64,000 bases of DNA from Leptospiraceae bacterium (GTDB taxonomy: Bacteria; Spirochaetota; Leptospiria; Leptospirales; Leptospiraceae), in the NCBI GenBank assembly GCA_024233865.1, contig JACKPA010000009.1, forward strand, positions 1-64,000. The letters run 5' to 3'. Under the pieces are notes generated by a model. The model was not told where the DNA came from. It saw only the letters and a program-made list of their open reading frames with translations, and ran no database searches. Positions 18,608 through 28,056 of this stretch are shown here, piece after piece; the stretch's first letter is position 1; each line of letters starts with the position of its first letter. Both the position numbers and the translations under genes were made by a program.

Positions 18608-18892
18608 TTATTTAATTTTGATTTTATAGCAAGTTTCCTGGATCAGTTTGTACAATTCTTGTTTTCCTTCTTCGCATGTCACTTCGGATTCTTGTGCCCT
18701 ATATTCTTTACACCTTTGTATGCGTTCTAGTTCTCTTTTATTCTCAGATTCTCGTACCTGTTCTTCAAATTTTTCACGATTTTCACGACTGCGTTCTTCA
18801 TTTCTTTGCCTTAGATAATCACGATATGTGGTACATTCCACTAAAGTAATGCCTAATAAAAAAAAAGTTAAAATAAGTGATAAAAGTTTCAT
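18608..18892 (-). CDS. Small lipoprotein C
   Basis: A 94-residue protein: leader MKLLSLILTFFLLGITLVE followed by Cys20, then a highly charged helical segment of Arg and Glu (about residues 23-58) and three cysteines (RCKEYR, VTCEEGK, ETCYKIK). Glu before the modified Cys is atypical, so lipidation is likely but not certain. First gene of the run; 14 bases separate its stop from the next start. Confidence 0.6.
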   Translation of the reverse strand: MKLLSLILTFFLLGITLVECTTYRDYLRQRNEERSRENREKFEEQVRESENKRELERIQRCKEYRAQESEVTCEEGKQELYKLIQETCYKIKIK

Positions 18893-18991
18893 TTACTCTC
18901 CCTTAATATTTTTGATAGTTAGATTTATTTGGGTAGGGATTTGTTCAACTTTTTTTTTACAAAACAAAAGAAAACTTATTATAGCTAATAA

Positions 18992-19864
18992 TTAGTTTCT
19001 GGGAAAAGGAGCTTGAATCGAATCAATAAAATTGCCAATATCTTTTAGCACGGTTTCTCTTTTTTCTGGAATCTCATTCATAGTTTCATGGTAAAGACCG
19101 GGATATACTTTTAGAGTTTTGTTTTGTGCAGTTAATTTGTAAAATAACTCTTTACTACCTTCCACATCTATAATTCCATCTGCCTCTCCATGTGTAATAA
19201 AAATGGGAATTTGAATATTACTCAATTTTTTGTATATAACGTCTGCAATATTAAATAAGGTAGTTCCCATTTTAAAAGAAACTTTACCATGGACAAGAGG
19301 ATCAGAATTGTATTTCTCAACCACTGCTTTATCGTGGGAAAGGTAATTTGTGTTTAAATCTGCGTCAATAATGAATGATGGGAAAATATTTGCCAAAAAT
19401 CCGGCTACGGTTTTTTTTATTTCTTTATCAAGAGACATTTTAACCCTTAATGCCGGTGCACTTGTAATTAAAGCATGAAGATTTTTCTGATTTTGAGGTT
19501 CTAAAGTGTATTGCAAAACAATTACCCCACCCATGGAATGACCAAGCAAAAAAACTTTCTCAGTCTTTTCTTCTTTTTTAACAATGTTAATTAAATCTCC
19601 TAAATCACTTGCGTAATCACTAAACTCATCAACGTGTCCCCGTATTCCGTCTGAGCGCCCATGACCTCTGGAATCCAAAGCATAGATATTTATATCACTA
19701 TCTTGAAGATGGTTGACTAAATTTTCATACCTATCGCTATGATCACTAAATCCATGCTGAATCACTAAAAACCTTTTGGCATAAGGTTTTGTCCAAAATT
19801 GGTAAAATATATTCATTCCGTCTTTGCTGGATTTGAAGCTACTATGATGATTTGTGAAACTCAT
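18992..19864 (-). CDS. Alpha/beta hydrolase, monoacylglycerol lipase/lysophospholipase type
   Basis: A 290-residue serine hydrolase of the Hydrolase_4 (PldB/monoglyceride lipase) group: QHGFSDHSDRYENLVNHL, the ALDSRGHGRSDG motif, and GHSMGG with nucleophile Ser110. The Asp is in THGEADGIID and the catalytic His in YPGLYHETMNE, so the triad is complete. It would cleave acyl chains from mono- or lysolipids in the cytosol. Monocistronic, facing leftward towards the lipoprotein run. Confidence 0.85.
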   Translation of the reverse strand: MSFTNHHSSFKSSKDGMNIFYQFWTKPYAKRFLVIQHGFSDHSDRYENLVNHLQDSDINIYALDSRGHGRSDGIRGHVDEFSDYASDLGDLINIVKKEEKTEKVFLLGHSMGGVIVLQYTLEPQNQKNLHALITSAPALRVKMSLDKEIKKTVAGFLANIFPSFIIDADLNTNYLSHDKAVVEKYNSDPLVHGKVSFKMGTTLFNIADVIYKKLSNIQIPIFITHGEADGIIDVEGSKELFYKLTAQNKTLKVYPGLYHETMNEIPEKRETVLKDIGNFIDSIQAPFPRN

Positions 19865-20324
19865 TATGTTTTCCCATAAACAGTGTTTATAAGCATTTAT
19901 TCTAATATGAACCCTATAATTTTAGTCAAGCCAATTAAAAAATTTAAATTGATTTTAAAGATATGAGGAGTTGCTTATTGATTGTATCAATAGATACAAA
20001 AAAGTAATAAACAGAGAAAATAAATGGCAATTAAAAAATCCGATATTTACAATGTGTTATCAGTAATTATCTGCATTAAACTATTTATACAGGAACCAAA
20101 TCTTTTAGGTAACACAGATATTGGGAGTTTCAAAATCTTTGGCAAAATTAGAGTTTTTGTTTTTGCGGGTAGGAATGAAAATGTTGTACAACTGCGCGTG
20201 TAAGCTGCGATTTTTCAATCCCAAATAGAAGCTCTAAAGTTGTTTTTGAATTCAAAAAAATAAAAAATGTATTGAATTTTTTAAATAAATAAATTTTATC
20301 ATTAAATAATGATAGGTGAGTAAC
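19865..20324. other. Long gap with one doubtful 59-codon ORF
   Basis: No supported gene. The plus strand contains a 59-codon frame at 20024-20203 whose first ten residues (MAIKKSDIYN) resemble the N-terminus of type I HsdM methylases, but the rest does not, so it is either chance or a scrap. The last part, 20250-20320, is a very AT-rich promoter-like stretch in front of the lipoprotein gene. Confidence 0.35.
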
Positions 20325-20681
20325 ATGAGGCTTTCAATTTTATTAGCATTTTTTTTCATTATTAGCACACTTTCTTGTGATACGTTTCAAACAGAGTCCG
20401 AGGATGAGCAGATTTCCGTTGAAAGTAGAGAGAGTGAATCCGGAAGTTCAAGTAAAAGACCCATAATTAAACCGCCTAGACCGGTTGTTGACGGCGGAGA
20501 ACAAAACAAACCGCCAAGACCAGTTGTCGTAGACCCGGATGAAAATAAAAAAGAGAACAATTCGGATAATGGTAGGAATGAAGCATGGTGCAAACACTGG
20601 AAATTTGTCCATAAAACGGCACATAGTGATCGTATGCGAGAAATCGCAAAAGAAAAATTAAGAAAGCTCAATTGTCGGTGA
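20325..20681 (+). CDS. Small Pro-rich lipoprotein
   Basis: The ATG at 20325 is preferred over the GTG nine bases earlier because AGGTGAG lies just upstream of it. The product (118 residues) has a signal peptide MRLSILLAFFFIISTLS followed by Cys18. The mature protein starts with an acidic Ser/Glu stretch, then a Pro/Lys linker in which KPPRPVV occurs twice, and ends with a basic domain with WCKHW and a final Cys. Such a linker often spans the periplasm or cell wall. A 38-codon membrane ORF overlaps its stop codon. Family not recognised. Confidence 0.6.
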   Translation: MRLSILLAFFFIISTLSCDTFQTESEDEQISVESRESESGSSSKRPIIKPPRPVVDGGEQNKPPRPVVVDPDENKKENNSDNGRNEAWCKHWKFVHKTAHSDRMREIAKEKLRKLNCR

Positions 20682-20794
20682 ATTTAGTCTGGGATATCTT
20701 TATTTTGCCGGTGACTGCCTTGGTTTATATTTTAAATACGATTTCAGCAATTCTCGGCAAGAAATTAATATACATAAAAAAGCTGAAAAAATAA
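20678..20794 (+). CDS. 38-residue membrane peptide overlapping the lipoprotein stop
   Basis: A frame too short for usual gene callers: GTG start whose last two bases are the first two of the preceding TGA stop, an arrangement typical of translational coupling. It encodes one strongly hydrophobic helix (about residues 3-25) followed by a basic tail KKLIYIKKLKK, the topology of a small inner-membrane peptide. No family is recognised; it could be an accessory of the lipoprotein or a small toxin-like peptide. Confidence 0.35.
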   Translation: MNLVWDIFILPVTALVYILNTISAILGKKLIYIKKLKK

Positions 20795-20833
20795 CCATGG
20801 TATAAAAACTATATTCAAAAAGAGATTGTATTT

Positions 20834-20953
20834 ATGAATGAAAACCCAGTTAGGAAGAGCAGTAAGGGAAAGAAATTAAAATTTGAAACTTTTGTAGATG
20901 AAATACGAAAGGCAACATCTGAAAATATAATAGATACACGGGAATCTGATTAA
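20834..20953 (+). CDS. 39-residue basic ORF
   Basis: ATG-started frame of 39 codons with a Lys-rich N-terminal half and an acidic helix-forming second half. It overlaps, on the opposite strand, the odd C-terminal tail of the CMD-family gene. An AGAGA stretch about ten bases upstream could serve as a weak ribosome-binding site. Function unknown; it may be chance. Confidence 0.25.
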   Translation: MNENPVRKSSKGKKLKFETFVDEIRKATSENIIDTRESD

Positions 20954-21307
20954 GAATGGAGATGGAAAAGAGAAACAAGACTGTGAAATGAATGCAAGAA
21001 CGATCTTAAAGTGATAAAAGGCAGAAGCCGCTGTTGGCCAGCCAGCATAAAAAGCTATATGAGTAATTGCCGAGAGGATTTCATCTTTTGAAAGTCCATT
21101 CTCTAGCCCTTTTTTGAAATGGTATTCCATTTGTTCAATCCTATTTTGAGAGACAAGGCTTGTTATTGTTATAAGGCTTTTATCTCTCTGAGACAATCCC
21201 TCTCTATTCCAGATATCACCAAAAAGTAAATCTTTTGTAAGATTTGCAAACTCTGGTGATATTGTGCTAAGGTCAAATGAAGTTGGCTTTACATCTTTAG
21301 TCGACAT
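20876..21307 (-). CDS. Carboxymuconolactone decarboxylase (CMD)-family protein with aberrant C-terminus
   Basis: Residues 1-100 are a normal CMD/AhpD-like domain: FANLTKDLLFGDIWNREGLSQRDKSLITITSLV, then MEYHFKKGLENGLSKDEILSAITHIAFYAGWPTAASAF. Relatives end about ten residues later. Here the frame runs on for some 40 residues rich in Phe, Ser, Cys and Tyr that look non-native, probably because the true end was replaced by other sequence. The canonical CxxC of peroxiredoxin-type AhpD is absent. Gene order CMD after a cupin lipoprotein, 34 bases apart, is a common pairing, and both probably belong to the regulon of the upstream AraC-type operator. Confidence 0.78.
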   Translation of the reverse strand: MSTKDVKPTSFDLSTISPEFANLTKDLLFGDIWNREGLSQRDKSLITITSLVSQNRIEQMEYHFKKGLENGLSKDEILSAITHIAFYAGWPTAASAFYHFKIVLAFISQSCFSFPSPFLIRFPCIYYIFRCCLSYFIYKSFKF

Positions 21308-21341
21308 TGTGTATTCCTTTTTAAGTGTTTAATTTGTTTGT

Positions 21342-21821
21342 TTAATTTTGTTGATTGTATTGTTCATCCGAAACAGCTTCCAACCACTCAACATTCTTTC
21401 CGTTTTTAGATTCTTGAATTGCTATATGGGACATACTTTCTTCCTTACTAGCACCATGCCAATGCTTAACTCCAGGGGGAGTCCAGACAACATCTCCATT
21501 TTTAATTATTTGAATTTTTCCTCCCCATTGTTGAATGAGTCCCGTTCCCTCAGTAACAATCAATAACTGTCCCATTGGATGTGTATGCCAGTTTGATCTA
21601 GACTTTGGAGGAAACGTAACTAAGGCTCCAGACACTTTATGAGGTTCTTTAATATCTAATAATCCTTTTACCTCTACTGGACCGGTAAAAAGTTTTGCTG
21701 GAACATTTAATTTTGTCTGATCCTCTTTTCGAGTAATCACCATTTGAGCATTTGTATCTTTGTTTACTTTATCACAAGCAGAAATGATTAGTAATAGTAA
21801 TAAAAGTAAAAATGTTTTCAT
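21342..21821 (-). CDS. Cupin-domain lipoprotein
   Basis: A 159-residue protein with signal peptide and lipobox IISAC (Cys16). The remainder is a single small cupin: metal-binding motif 1 is NWHTHPMGQLLIVTEG and motif 2 is PPGVKHWHGA. This is the (R)-mandelonitrile-lyase-like cupin type usually found with CMD proteins and AraC_N-type regulators. Activity unproven. It is the first gene after the operator at 21863-21938, with AAAAGGAGAAT as ribosome-binding site. Confidence 0.83.
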   Translation of the reverse strand: MKTFLLLLLLLIISACDKVNKDTNAQMVITRKEDQTKLNVPAKLFTGPVEVKGLLDIKEPHKVSGALVTFPPKSRSNWHTHPMGQLLIVTEGTGLIQQWGGKIQIIKNGDVVWTPPGVKHWHGASKEESMSHIAIQESKNGKNVEWLEAVSDEQYNQQN

Positions 21822-21862
21822 TTTTATTCTCCTTTTAATAAACAGGTTATCAATTTGTTTTT

Positions 21863-21938
21863 ACAATTTAATTATCGCTGATTGCTAGGTGCTTGAAAAT
21901 ACCTGATTCTACGAAATATTGCCTGATCCTACAAAAGT
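21863..21938. promoter_or_regulatory. AraC-type operator/promoter repeat, copy A
   Basis: A 76-bp block 73/76 identical to 33199-33274. It contains two direct half-sites, CCTGATTCTAC (21902-21912) and CCTGATCCTAC (21922-21932), spaced 20 bp start to start, close to two helical turns, as expected for an AraC-family protein binding one DNA face. It lies 42-117 bases upstream of the cupin lipoprotein start. The same pair of half-sites occurs at 34593-34623. Confidence 0.65.
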
Positions 21939-21987
21939 TTAAAAATTTAAAAGATTTTAAATATGAAAGCATTTAACTGTTATTTTA

Positions 21988-22092
21988 CCTCCAAGAAGGC
22001 ACTGCGGACCTGTAATGGCAGGAGTACTTGGCACTAAGAAATTCACCTACGATCTATGGGGTGATACCTTTATTACTTATAAATTAAAATAA
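21988..22092 (+). pseudogene. Remnant of a class III adenylate/guanylate cyclase
   Basis: A short open frame reads PPRRHCGPVMAGVLGTKKF and then TYDLWGDT before running out at a TAA. The block GPVxAGVxGTKKFTYDLWGDTVN is a hallmark of the class III cyclase catalytic domain just before the adenine-binding strand. The rest of the gene is missing on both sides, so this is a broken scrap of about 35 codons. Confidence 0.65.
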
Positions 22093-22309
22093 ATATTTAA
22101 AAAAGTTTACCAATTAATTATTTTTAACCATGGTTAGGCGGATAATATCTTTAAAAAAATAACACTTGTATGTGAAATTTAATGATTTCTAACAAAAAAT
22201 TACTAATCATATTTCTTTTTTTGATAAAAATATACATTGAATCTTGACGAAAAACATTCCTTTTTTATACTTGAGTTATATTATTATACATAAATAGCAC
22301 ATTTTTCTT

Positions 22310-25300
22310 ATGATACAAAGTTTTAATAACAAGACAGAAAAAGTAGGCGATGATCTAAAAAAAAGTATAAAAAAAGGAAGTAAGGTTGATATAGCAGCTA
22401 GTATTTTCTCGATCTTCGGTTACGAATCCTTAAAATCAGAACTCAATAAATGTGAACAAATACGTTTTATATTTACAGATCCAACATTTATTGAAGTAGA
22501 TAAGAATCGTAGGCAAAGAAAACAGTTTGAAATTAATTCTAATAATATAAAAAAAGCAATTAGCGGTTCAGTTTTTGAAATAAATTTAAAAAATGAGCTA
22601 AAAGGTAAGGCAATTGCTAAAGAATGCAAAAAATGTATCGAACAAAAGGTAACGTTTAAGACCAATGCAGGTCATAAATATATCCAACCACATCTGACTT
22701 TAGACAACACTGAATCAAAATTTGTTTATACTGGTATGGGTGAGTTTAGTAGTGCTGGTATAGGATATGAGAAAGATAATACCATACTAAACCAGATCAT
22801 CAAAACTGATGATTTTGAGATGACAAAGCAATATTTTAATAGCTTTGAAGAAATTTGGAATGACCCCAAAATTTTAAGGGATGTTACGGATGAAGTTGTT
22901 GATTATATTGCAGATTTATATAGAGATGCAGTTCTTGGAATTATCAATAAATTAGAAAGGTATAATGGCTGTATTCTTGCTGATAGTGTAGGTCTTGGAA
23001 AAACTTTTTCGGCTCTTGGTGTTATAAAATATTATCAAGAGAGAAATCGAACCATTCTAGTTCTTTGTCCCAAAAAATTGGGAGATAACTGGCAAACCTT
23101 TCTAAATAACTATGACGATAACCCTTTAATAAAAGATCGCTTGAATTACAATGTCTTGTATCATACAGACCTATCAAGGGAAAAAGGATATTCTAATGGA
23201 ATTGATTTATCTAGAATCAACTGGGGCAATTATGATTTAGTTGTGATTGATGAGTCTCACAACTTTAGAAACAATGATCCAAGAAAAGATAAAATGACTC
23301 GCTATCAAAAACTTCTAAAACACGTCATGAAAGCCGGAGTAAAAACCAAAGTTCTTATGTTGTCGCTACTCCTGTTAATAATAGGTTTACTGATCTAAAG
23401 AATCGGATTGCCTTAGCGTATGAAGGACATACCGATATAAAAGATGAAAAAATGGACATTAGTACAAGCATAGATAATGTACTTCGCAATGCACAAAAGA
23501 TTTTTAACGATTGGTCAAACTTACCTTTAGAAGAGAGAACTAGCCAGCAGTTACTAAAAAATTTAAACAATAATTTTGACTTCTTTAAATTACTTGATAG
23601 TGTAACAATAGCTCGTAGCCGAAAGCATATCGAAAAATATTATAATATGAACAAAATTGGAAAGTTTCCAAACCGTCTGAAGCCTATAACCCACAGAGCT
23701 GACATTACAGAATTGGAAGATTTTATTAAAATTGAGGAATTGTACAAAAAGCTTTCCAAACTCAATATGTCTATTTATTCACCTTTTGACTACATTCTTG
23801 ATGGCAAAATAGCTTTTTACAGCGACCTTTATGATACGGATATAAATGAAAGAGTAAGTTTTAAACAATCTCATAGAGAAAGAAATTTACAAATTCTTAT
23901 GAGAGTGAATCTCTTAAAACGCCTTGAAAGTTCAGTCGATTCTTTTAGGATTACTTTGAATAAATTTTTGAATCGAATCGAAACTACATTAAAAACCATC
24001 AAAGAATTTGAGAAAAGTGGAAAGAATCATGGTATAAATTTCACAAATTTTAGCGATGTCAATTTAGACGCTGACAGTGATGATTGGCTTGATGATGAAT
24101 TTAGTATAGGCGACAAAGTTAAAATCAACCTTGCAGACATGAATATATCCTCTTGGAAAGATGATTTAGAATTTGATTATAACATAGCTAAGCAACTTCT
24201 TCTTGAAATGCAAAGGGTCACACCTGTTCATGATAAGAAGTTACAAGCCCTTAAATATTTTATTCAATCGAAATTAGATAATCCAATCAATCAAGGTAAT
24301 AAGAAAGTTCTAATTTTTAGTGCTTTTGCGGATACAGTGGATTATCTTTACAAAAATCTTGCCAATCATAACAAAAAAGTTCATGGTTTAGAAACTGCAA
24401 AAATTACAGGATCAGACGAAAACAAATCTACGATAAAAATTGATAATTCGTTTAATAGTATCTTAATCAATTTTTCTCCCATCTCTAAGGAAAGAAAGGC
24501 AACGAATACTTCAGAAATTGATGTTTTGATTGCTACAGATTGCATTTCAGAGGGACAGAATTTACAAGATTGCGATACTCTCATTAATTACGATATTCAT
24601 TGGAATCCTGTTCGTATTATACAGAGGTTTGGACGTATTGATAGGATAGGTTCTCGCAACAAAGACATTCAGCTCATTAACTTTTGGCCCCAATTATCCC
24701 TTGATGATTATATCAATCTCAAAAATCGGGTGGAAACGAAGATGTATATGGTCGATGCAACCGCTACAGGTGAGGACAATGTTTTAACGAATAAATCATC
24801 CGATTTACTTTTTAGAAAAAAACAATTGGAGAAATTGCAAGAAGAAGTTGTGGATATAGAAGAAATCAATACTGGCGTTTCTATTACAGACCTTGGGCTT
24901 AATGATTTTCGTATGGATTTGGTAAATTATATCAATGAAAACGGCAATTTAGAGGGTGTTCCTAATGGTATACATACTGTATGTAAACAAGATTTAGACA
25001 TAGGAGCTGAGGAAGGTGTAATTTTTGTTTTAAAAAATATCAATATCGAAGTAAACATAGATAATACAAACCAACTCCATCCTTTCTATTTAGTTTATAT
25101 AAAACAAAATGGAGAGGTATTATCTAATCATTTGAACATAAAGAATACTCTTGATATTTTGAGGACTATTTCTAAAGGGAAAGATTCGCCTATCAAAGAT
25201 GTTTATGAAGTTTTTAACAACGAAACTGAAGATGGTAAAAAGATGGATACATATTCTGCTCTTCTGAATAAATCTATTGAATCCATTTTGAACGTTAAGG

Positions 25301-25410
25301 ACGAAAAGGATGTAGACAGTTTATTTTTATCCGGTGGAACTACTGCTTTAGTAAATACCATTAAAGGATTGGAAGATTTTGAAATGATAGCTTTTGTAGT
25401 GGTTAAATAA
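22310..25410 (+). pseudogene. SNF2-family helicase of the restriction island, one-base frameshift
   Basis: Two frames together encode a roughly 1030-residue helicase. The first (22310-23398) has an N-terminal phospholipase-D-like region, Walker A DSVGLGKT (residues 225-232) and DESH (314-317). The motif LSATPVNNRF is broken after LMLS: the DNA reads TTGTCGCTACTCC where a second G after TCG is needed (at about 23365); restoring it joins the frame smoothly to the second part, which holds motifs V and VI (ATDCISEGQNLQ, IQRFGRIDRIGS). One missing base may be a real inactivating mutation or an assembly error. It precedes DUF4391 and Mod by a few bases each and likely forms one operon with them. 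Confidence 0.85.
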
Positions 25411-25412
25411 AT

Positions 25413-26045
25413 ATGGAGTTGAAATTACCACATTCTGCTTTTGTTAATAAATTTATAGCCAAAACGAAATTTTATGAAAGAGCTCTGTTGAGTCATAAAT
25501 TACAGCAGGAGTTTGTGCAAAAAATTCAGAAGGTAACTTGGAAGTATAAGTTGGCTGAAAATACTTTAGGTGTGAATAAGACTGACAAAGTTACAGAAAT
25601 CCAAATTTTTGAGATAGAACTAAAGGAGAAAAATATCCCCAAGAAAGTTTTAAAAGTTATCGATGGTTCTATTCCATACCAAATCCTTTATATATTTATT
25701 TATCAAAACAATTTTGCTTATGGTATAACCTTAAAAGAAGAAAATAAGGCAGAAAATTACTACTTTTCCGAATGGAATGAGGACATCATTTTTGATTTTA
25801 TTGGGGTTGACCTAGAAAAGATTTATCAAAAACTTGTGAAAGCTTTTATTAAAGAAGAAGCTCAAAATCAAAAAGATTTTTCAGATGCCATCGGTTTGGA
25901 TCAGGAAATTAAATCTTTGGAAAAAGAAATCATTACGTTGCAAAACAAAATCCAAAGAGAAAGACAATTCAATCGAAAAGTTGAATTGAATAAGACTTTA
26001 TTAGCTAAAGAAAAAGAATTAAAACAAATTACGAAGGATGTATAA
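25413..26045 (+). CDS. DUF4391-family protein
   Basis: A 210-residue protein that starts two bases after the helicase stop. MELKLPHSAFVNKFIAKTKFYERA, the central IPYQILYIFIYQNNFAYGI and YYFSEW strands and the C-terminal coiled coil (about residues 155-210, LEKEIITLQNKIQRE) match the DUF4391 plan. This family is found almost only between an SNF2 helicase and a Type III-like methylase in bacterial defence islands; its molecular role is unknown to me. The tight spacing (2 bases upstream, 3 downstream) says it is an obligate operon member. Confidence 0.75.
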   Translation: MELKLPHSAFVNKFIAKTKFYERALLSHKLQQEFVQKIQKVTWKYKLAENTLGVNKTDKVTEIQIFEIELKEKNIPKKVLKVIDGSIPYQILYIFIYQNNFAYGITLKEENKAENYYFSEWNEDIIFDFIGVDLEKIYQKLVKAFIKEEAQNQKDFSDAIGLDQEIKSLEKEIITLQNKIQRERQFNRKVELNKTLLAKEKELKQITKDV

Positions 26046-26048
26046 TAG

Positions 26049-27947
26049 ATGGAAAAGCTTAAAATGCAAACACCAAATATAGTAGATGAGCATATTGAGA
26101 ATATTGGTAATATGTTTCCCAATGTCATTACGGAAATACGAGATGAGAAAGGGAATTTGAAAAAAGCGATAGATTTTGATCTGTTAAAACAGCAATTGTC
26201 TGATGTTATAGTCGAAGATGATAACGAAAGGTATCGTCTTGATTGGCCTGGAAAGAAAGCTTCTTTACTCAAAGCAAATACTCCCATCAATAAAACACTC
26301 CGTCCAGTTGTGGAAGAAAGTGTTGACTTTGATACTACAGAAAACTTATACATCGAAGGTGATAACTTTGAAGTTTTGAAAATTTTGCAGGAATCTTATC
26401 TTGGAAAAGTGAAAATGATCTATATCGATCCTCCGTATAATACTGGTAAAGATTTTATTTATAAAGATAATTTTAAAATAACTAAAGATGAATATGATGA
26501 AGAATTAGGAGTTGAAAACGAAGAAGGAGAAAAACTTTTTAAAAATAGTGATACAAATGGAAGATTTCATTCCGATTGGTTAAGTATGATGTATGAAAGA
26601 TTGGTTGTAGGTAGAGATTTACTCAAAGATGATGGAGTGATCTTAATAAGCATTGATGATAATGAGGTTCATAATTTAAGAAAAATATGTGATGAAATAT
26701 TCGGGGAGGAGAATTTCTTTGCATCACTTGTTAGAAAATCTATGCATACGGTTAGAAACTCAAGTAAAGATTTTAATAAAAATACTGATTTTGTATTGGT
26801 ATATGGAAAAAACAAGTCTTGGTTTGAATCAGATAAAAAAAACTATATAAGAGAATTAAAAGATAAATCAGAACATTATAATCTTGACGATAACGATGGA
26901 AGAGGAAAATATAAATTAGATCCTCTATCTGCTAGAAACTATTATAAACCATATAAACATACTTTTAATAATGGAGTTGTATGGAAAGCTCCTGAAGGGA
27001 GTTTTCCTCGATATTCAGAAGAAACTCTAGATTTTATGGAAGCTAACAATAGAATTGTTTTTTCAGGAAAAGAACCTAGGGCAAAAAGATATTTAAATGA
27101 GGTTCAAGAAGGACAACCTCCAGACACATTATTAAAATCTGAGGATGTTGGATATAATTTTAATGGAACTAAAACCTTAGCAAATATTTTAAATTCAGAT
27201 AAAATATTTTCACAACCTAAACCAATAGAATTAATTGAATATTTTATTAAAATAATTAGGGTCCCTTCTGCAATTATCTTAGACTTTTTCTCAGGTTCAG
27301 CCACAACAGCACATGCTGTTATGCAGCTCAATGCGGAAGATGGCGGTGAGCGAAAGTTTATCATGGTTCAACTCCCTGAAAAAACAGATGAAAATAGCGA
27401 AGCGTATAAAGCAGGTTATAAAACAATATCCGATATTGGTAAAGAAAGAATCCGCCGGGCTGGGAAAAATATCTTAGATGAATTGAATGAAAAAAACAAA
27501 CAATTACAATTAGGTGATAATAACGAAGAGAAAAAACTTGATATTGGTTTTCGAGTCTATAAGGTAGACTCATCCAACATGAAAGATGTTTATTATCATC
27601 CAACGGAATTAAACCAAGACAATCTTCTAAATTTAGAAAGCAATATCAAAGAAGACCGCACACCTGAAGATTTACTTACCCAAGTAATCCTTGATTTAGG
27701 ATTAGAGTTAAACTTACCAATAGAAAAAAAGAAGATAAATAAAAACAATGTATTCTTTGTCCAAGAAAATTCTTTGGTTGCTTGCTTTGAAGATAAAATA
27801 GATTTTTCCATAATAGATGAAATCGCAAAAATAAAACCACTAAAAGTAGTTTTTAAAGATGCTAGTTTCAAAGACGATAAAGATCGAATCAATGTAGAAG
27901 AAAGGTTCAAAAGACTTTCACCAGAAACAAGCATAATGGTATTATGA
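26049..27947 (+). CDS. mod: Type III restriction-modification methyltransferase (Mod), beta-class N6-adenine
   Basis: A 632-residue DNA methyltransferase. The catalytic motif IV DPPYNTG (127-133) precedes the SAM-binding motif I DFFSGSATTAHAV (about 411), the order of beta-class adenine methylases such as EcoP1 Mod. Between them lies the target recognition region, about residues 220-390. FHSDWLSMMYERL and LISIDDNEV are further family marks. It would methylate one strand of an asymmetric site and also supply specificity to Res. The C-terminal 100 residues (helical, Glu/Lys-rich) are probably for Res contact. Fully open, with no simple-repeat tract that would suggest phase variation. Confidence 0.92.
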   Translation: MEKLKMQTPNIVDEHIENIGNMFPNVITEIRDEKGNLKKAIDFDLLKQQLSDVIVEDDNERYRLDWPGKKASLLKANTPINKTLRPVVEESVDFDTTENLYIEGDNFEVLKILQESYLGKVKMIYIDPPYNTGKDFIYKDNFKITKDEYDEELGVENEEGEKLFKNSDTNGRFHSDWLSMMYERLVVGRDLLKDDGVILISIDDNEVHNLRKICDEIFGEENFFASLVRKSMHTVRNSSKDFNKNTDFVLVYGKNKSWFESDKKNYIRELKDKSEHYNLDDNDGRGKYKLDPLSARNYYKPYKHTFNNGVVWKAPEGSFPRYSEETLDFMEANNRIVFSGKEPRAKRYLNEVQEGQPPDTLLKSEDVGYNFNGTKTLANILNSDKIFSQPKPIELIEYFIKIIRVPSAIILDFFSGSATTAHAVMQLNAEDGGERKFIMVQLPEKTDENSEAYKAGYKTISDIGKERIRRAGKNILDELNEKNKQLQLGDNNEEKKLDIGFRVYKVDSSNMKDVYYHPTELNQDNLLNLESNIKEDRTPEDLLTQVILDLGLELNLPIEKKKINKNNVFFVQENSLVACFEDKIDFSIIDEIAKIKPLKVVFKDASFKDDKDRINVEERFKRLSPETSIMVL

Positions 27948-27960
27948 GTGTAGTAAATGT

Positions 27961-28041
27961 TTCCCCCCTGCCCCCTTGAAAAGGGGGTGAACTTCGTAAC
28001 CATTGGTCTTAGCTCCCCCGCTTCGCGGGGGTTGGGGGGAA
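27961..28041. repeat. G+C-rich nested hairpin repeat between Mod and the antisense gene
   Basis: An 81-bp element with outer arms TTCCCCCCTGCCCCC and GGGGGTTGGGGGGAA (13 of 15 pair) and two inner hairpins, CCCCCTTGAAAAGGGGG and CCCCCGCTTCGCGGGGG. It lies 13 bases after the mod stop, between converging genes. Its base composition is completely unlike the surroundings. It could terminate both transcripts and resembles mobile REP-type palindromes. Confidence 0.7.
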
Positions 28042-28056
28042 TTTCATAAATAAATT

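Noticed and set aside
20024..20203. 59-codon frame starting like HsdM
   Set aside because: Only about ten residues match, there is no ribosome-binding site, and the remainder has no restriction-methylase features; kept only as a note in the gap entry.
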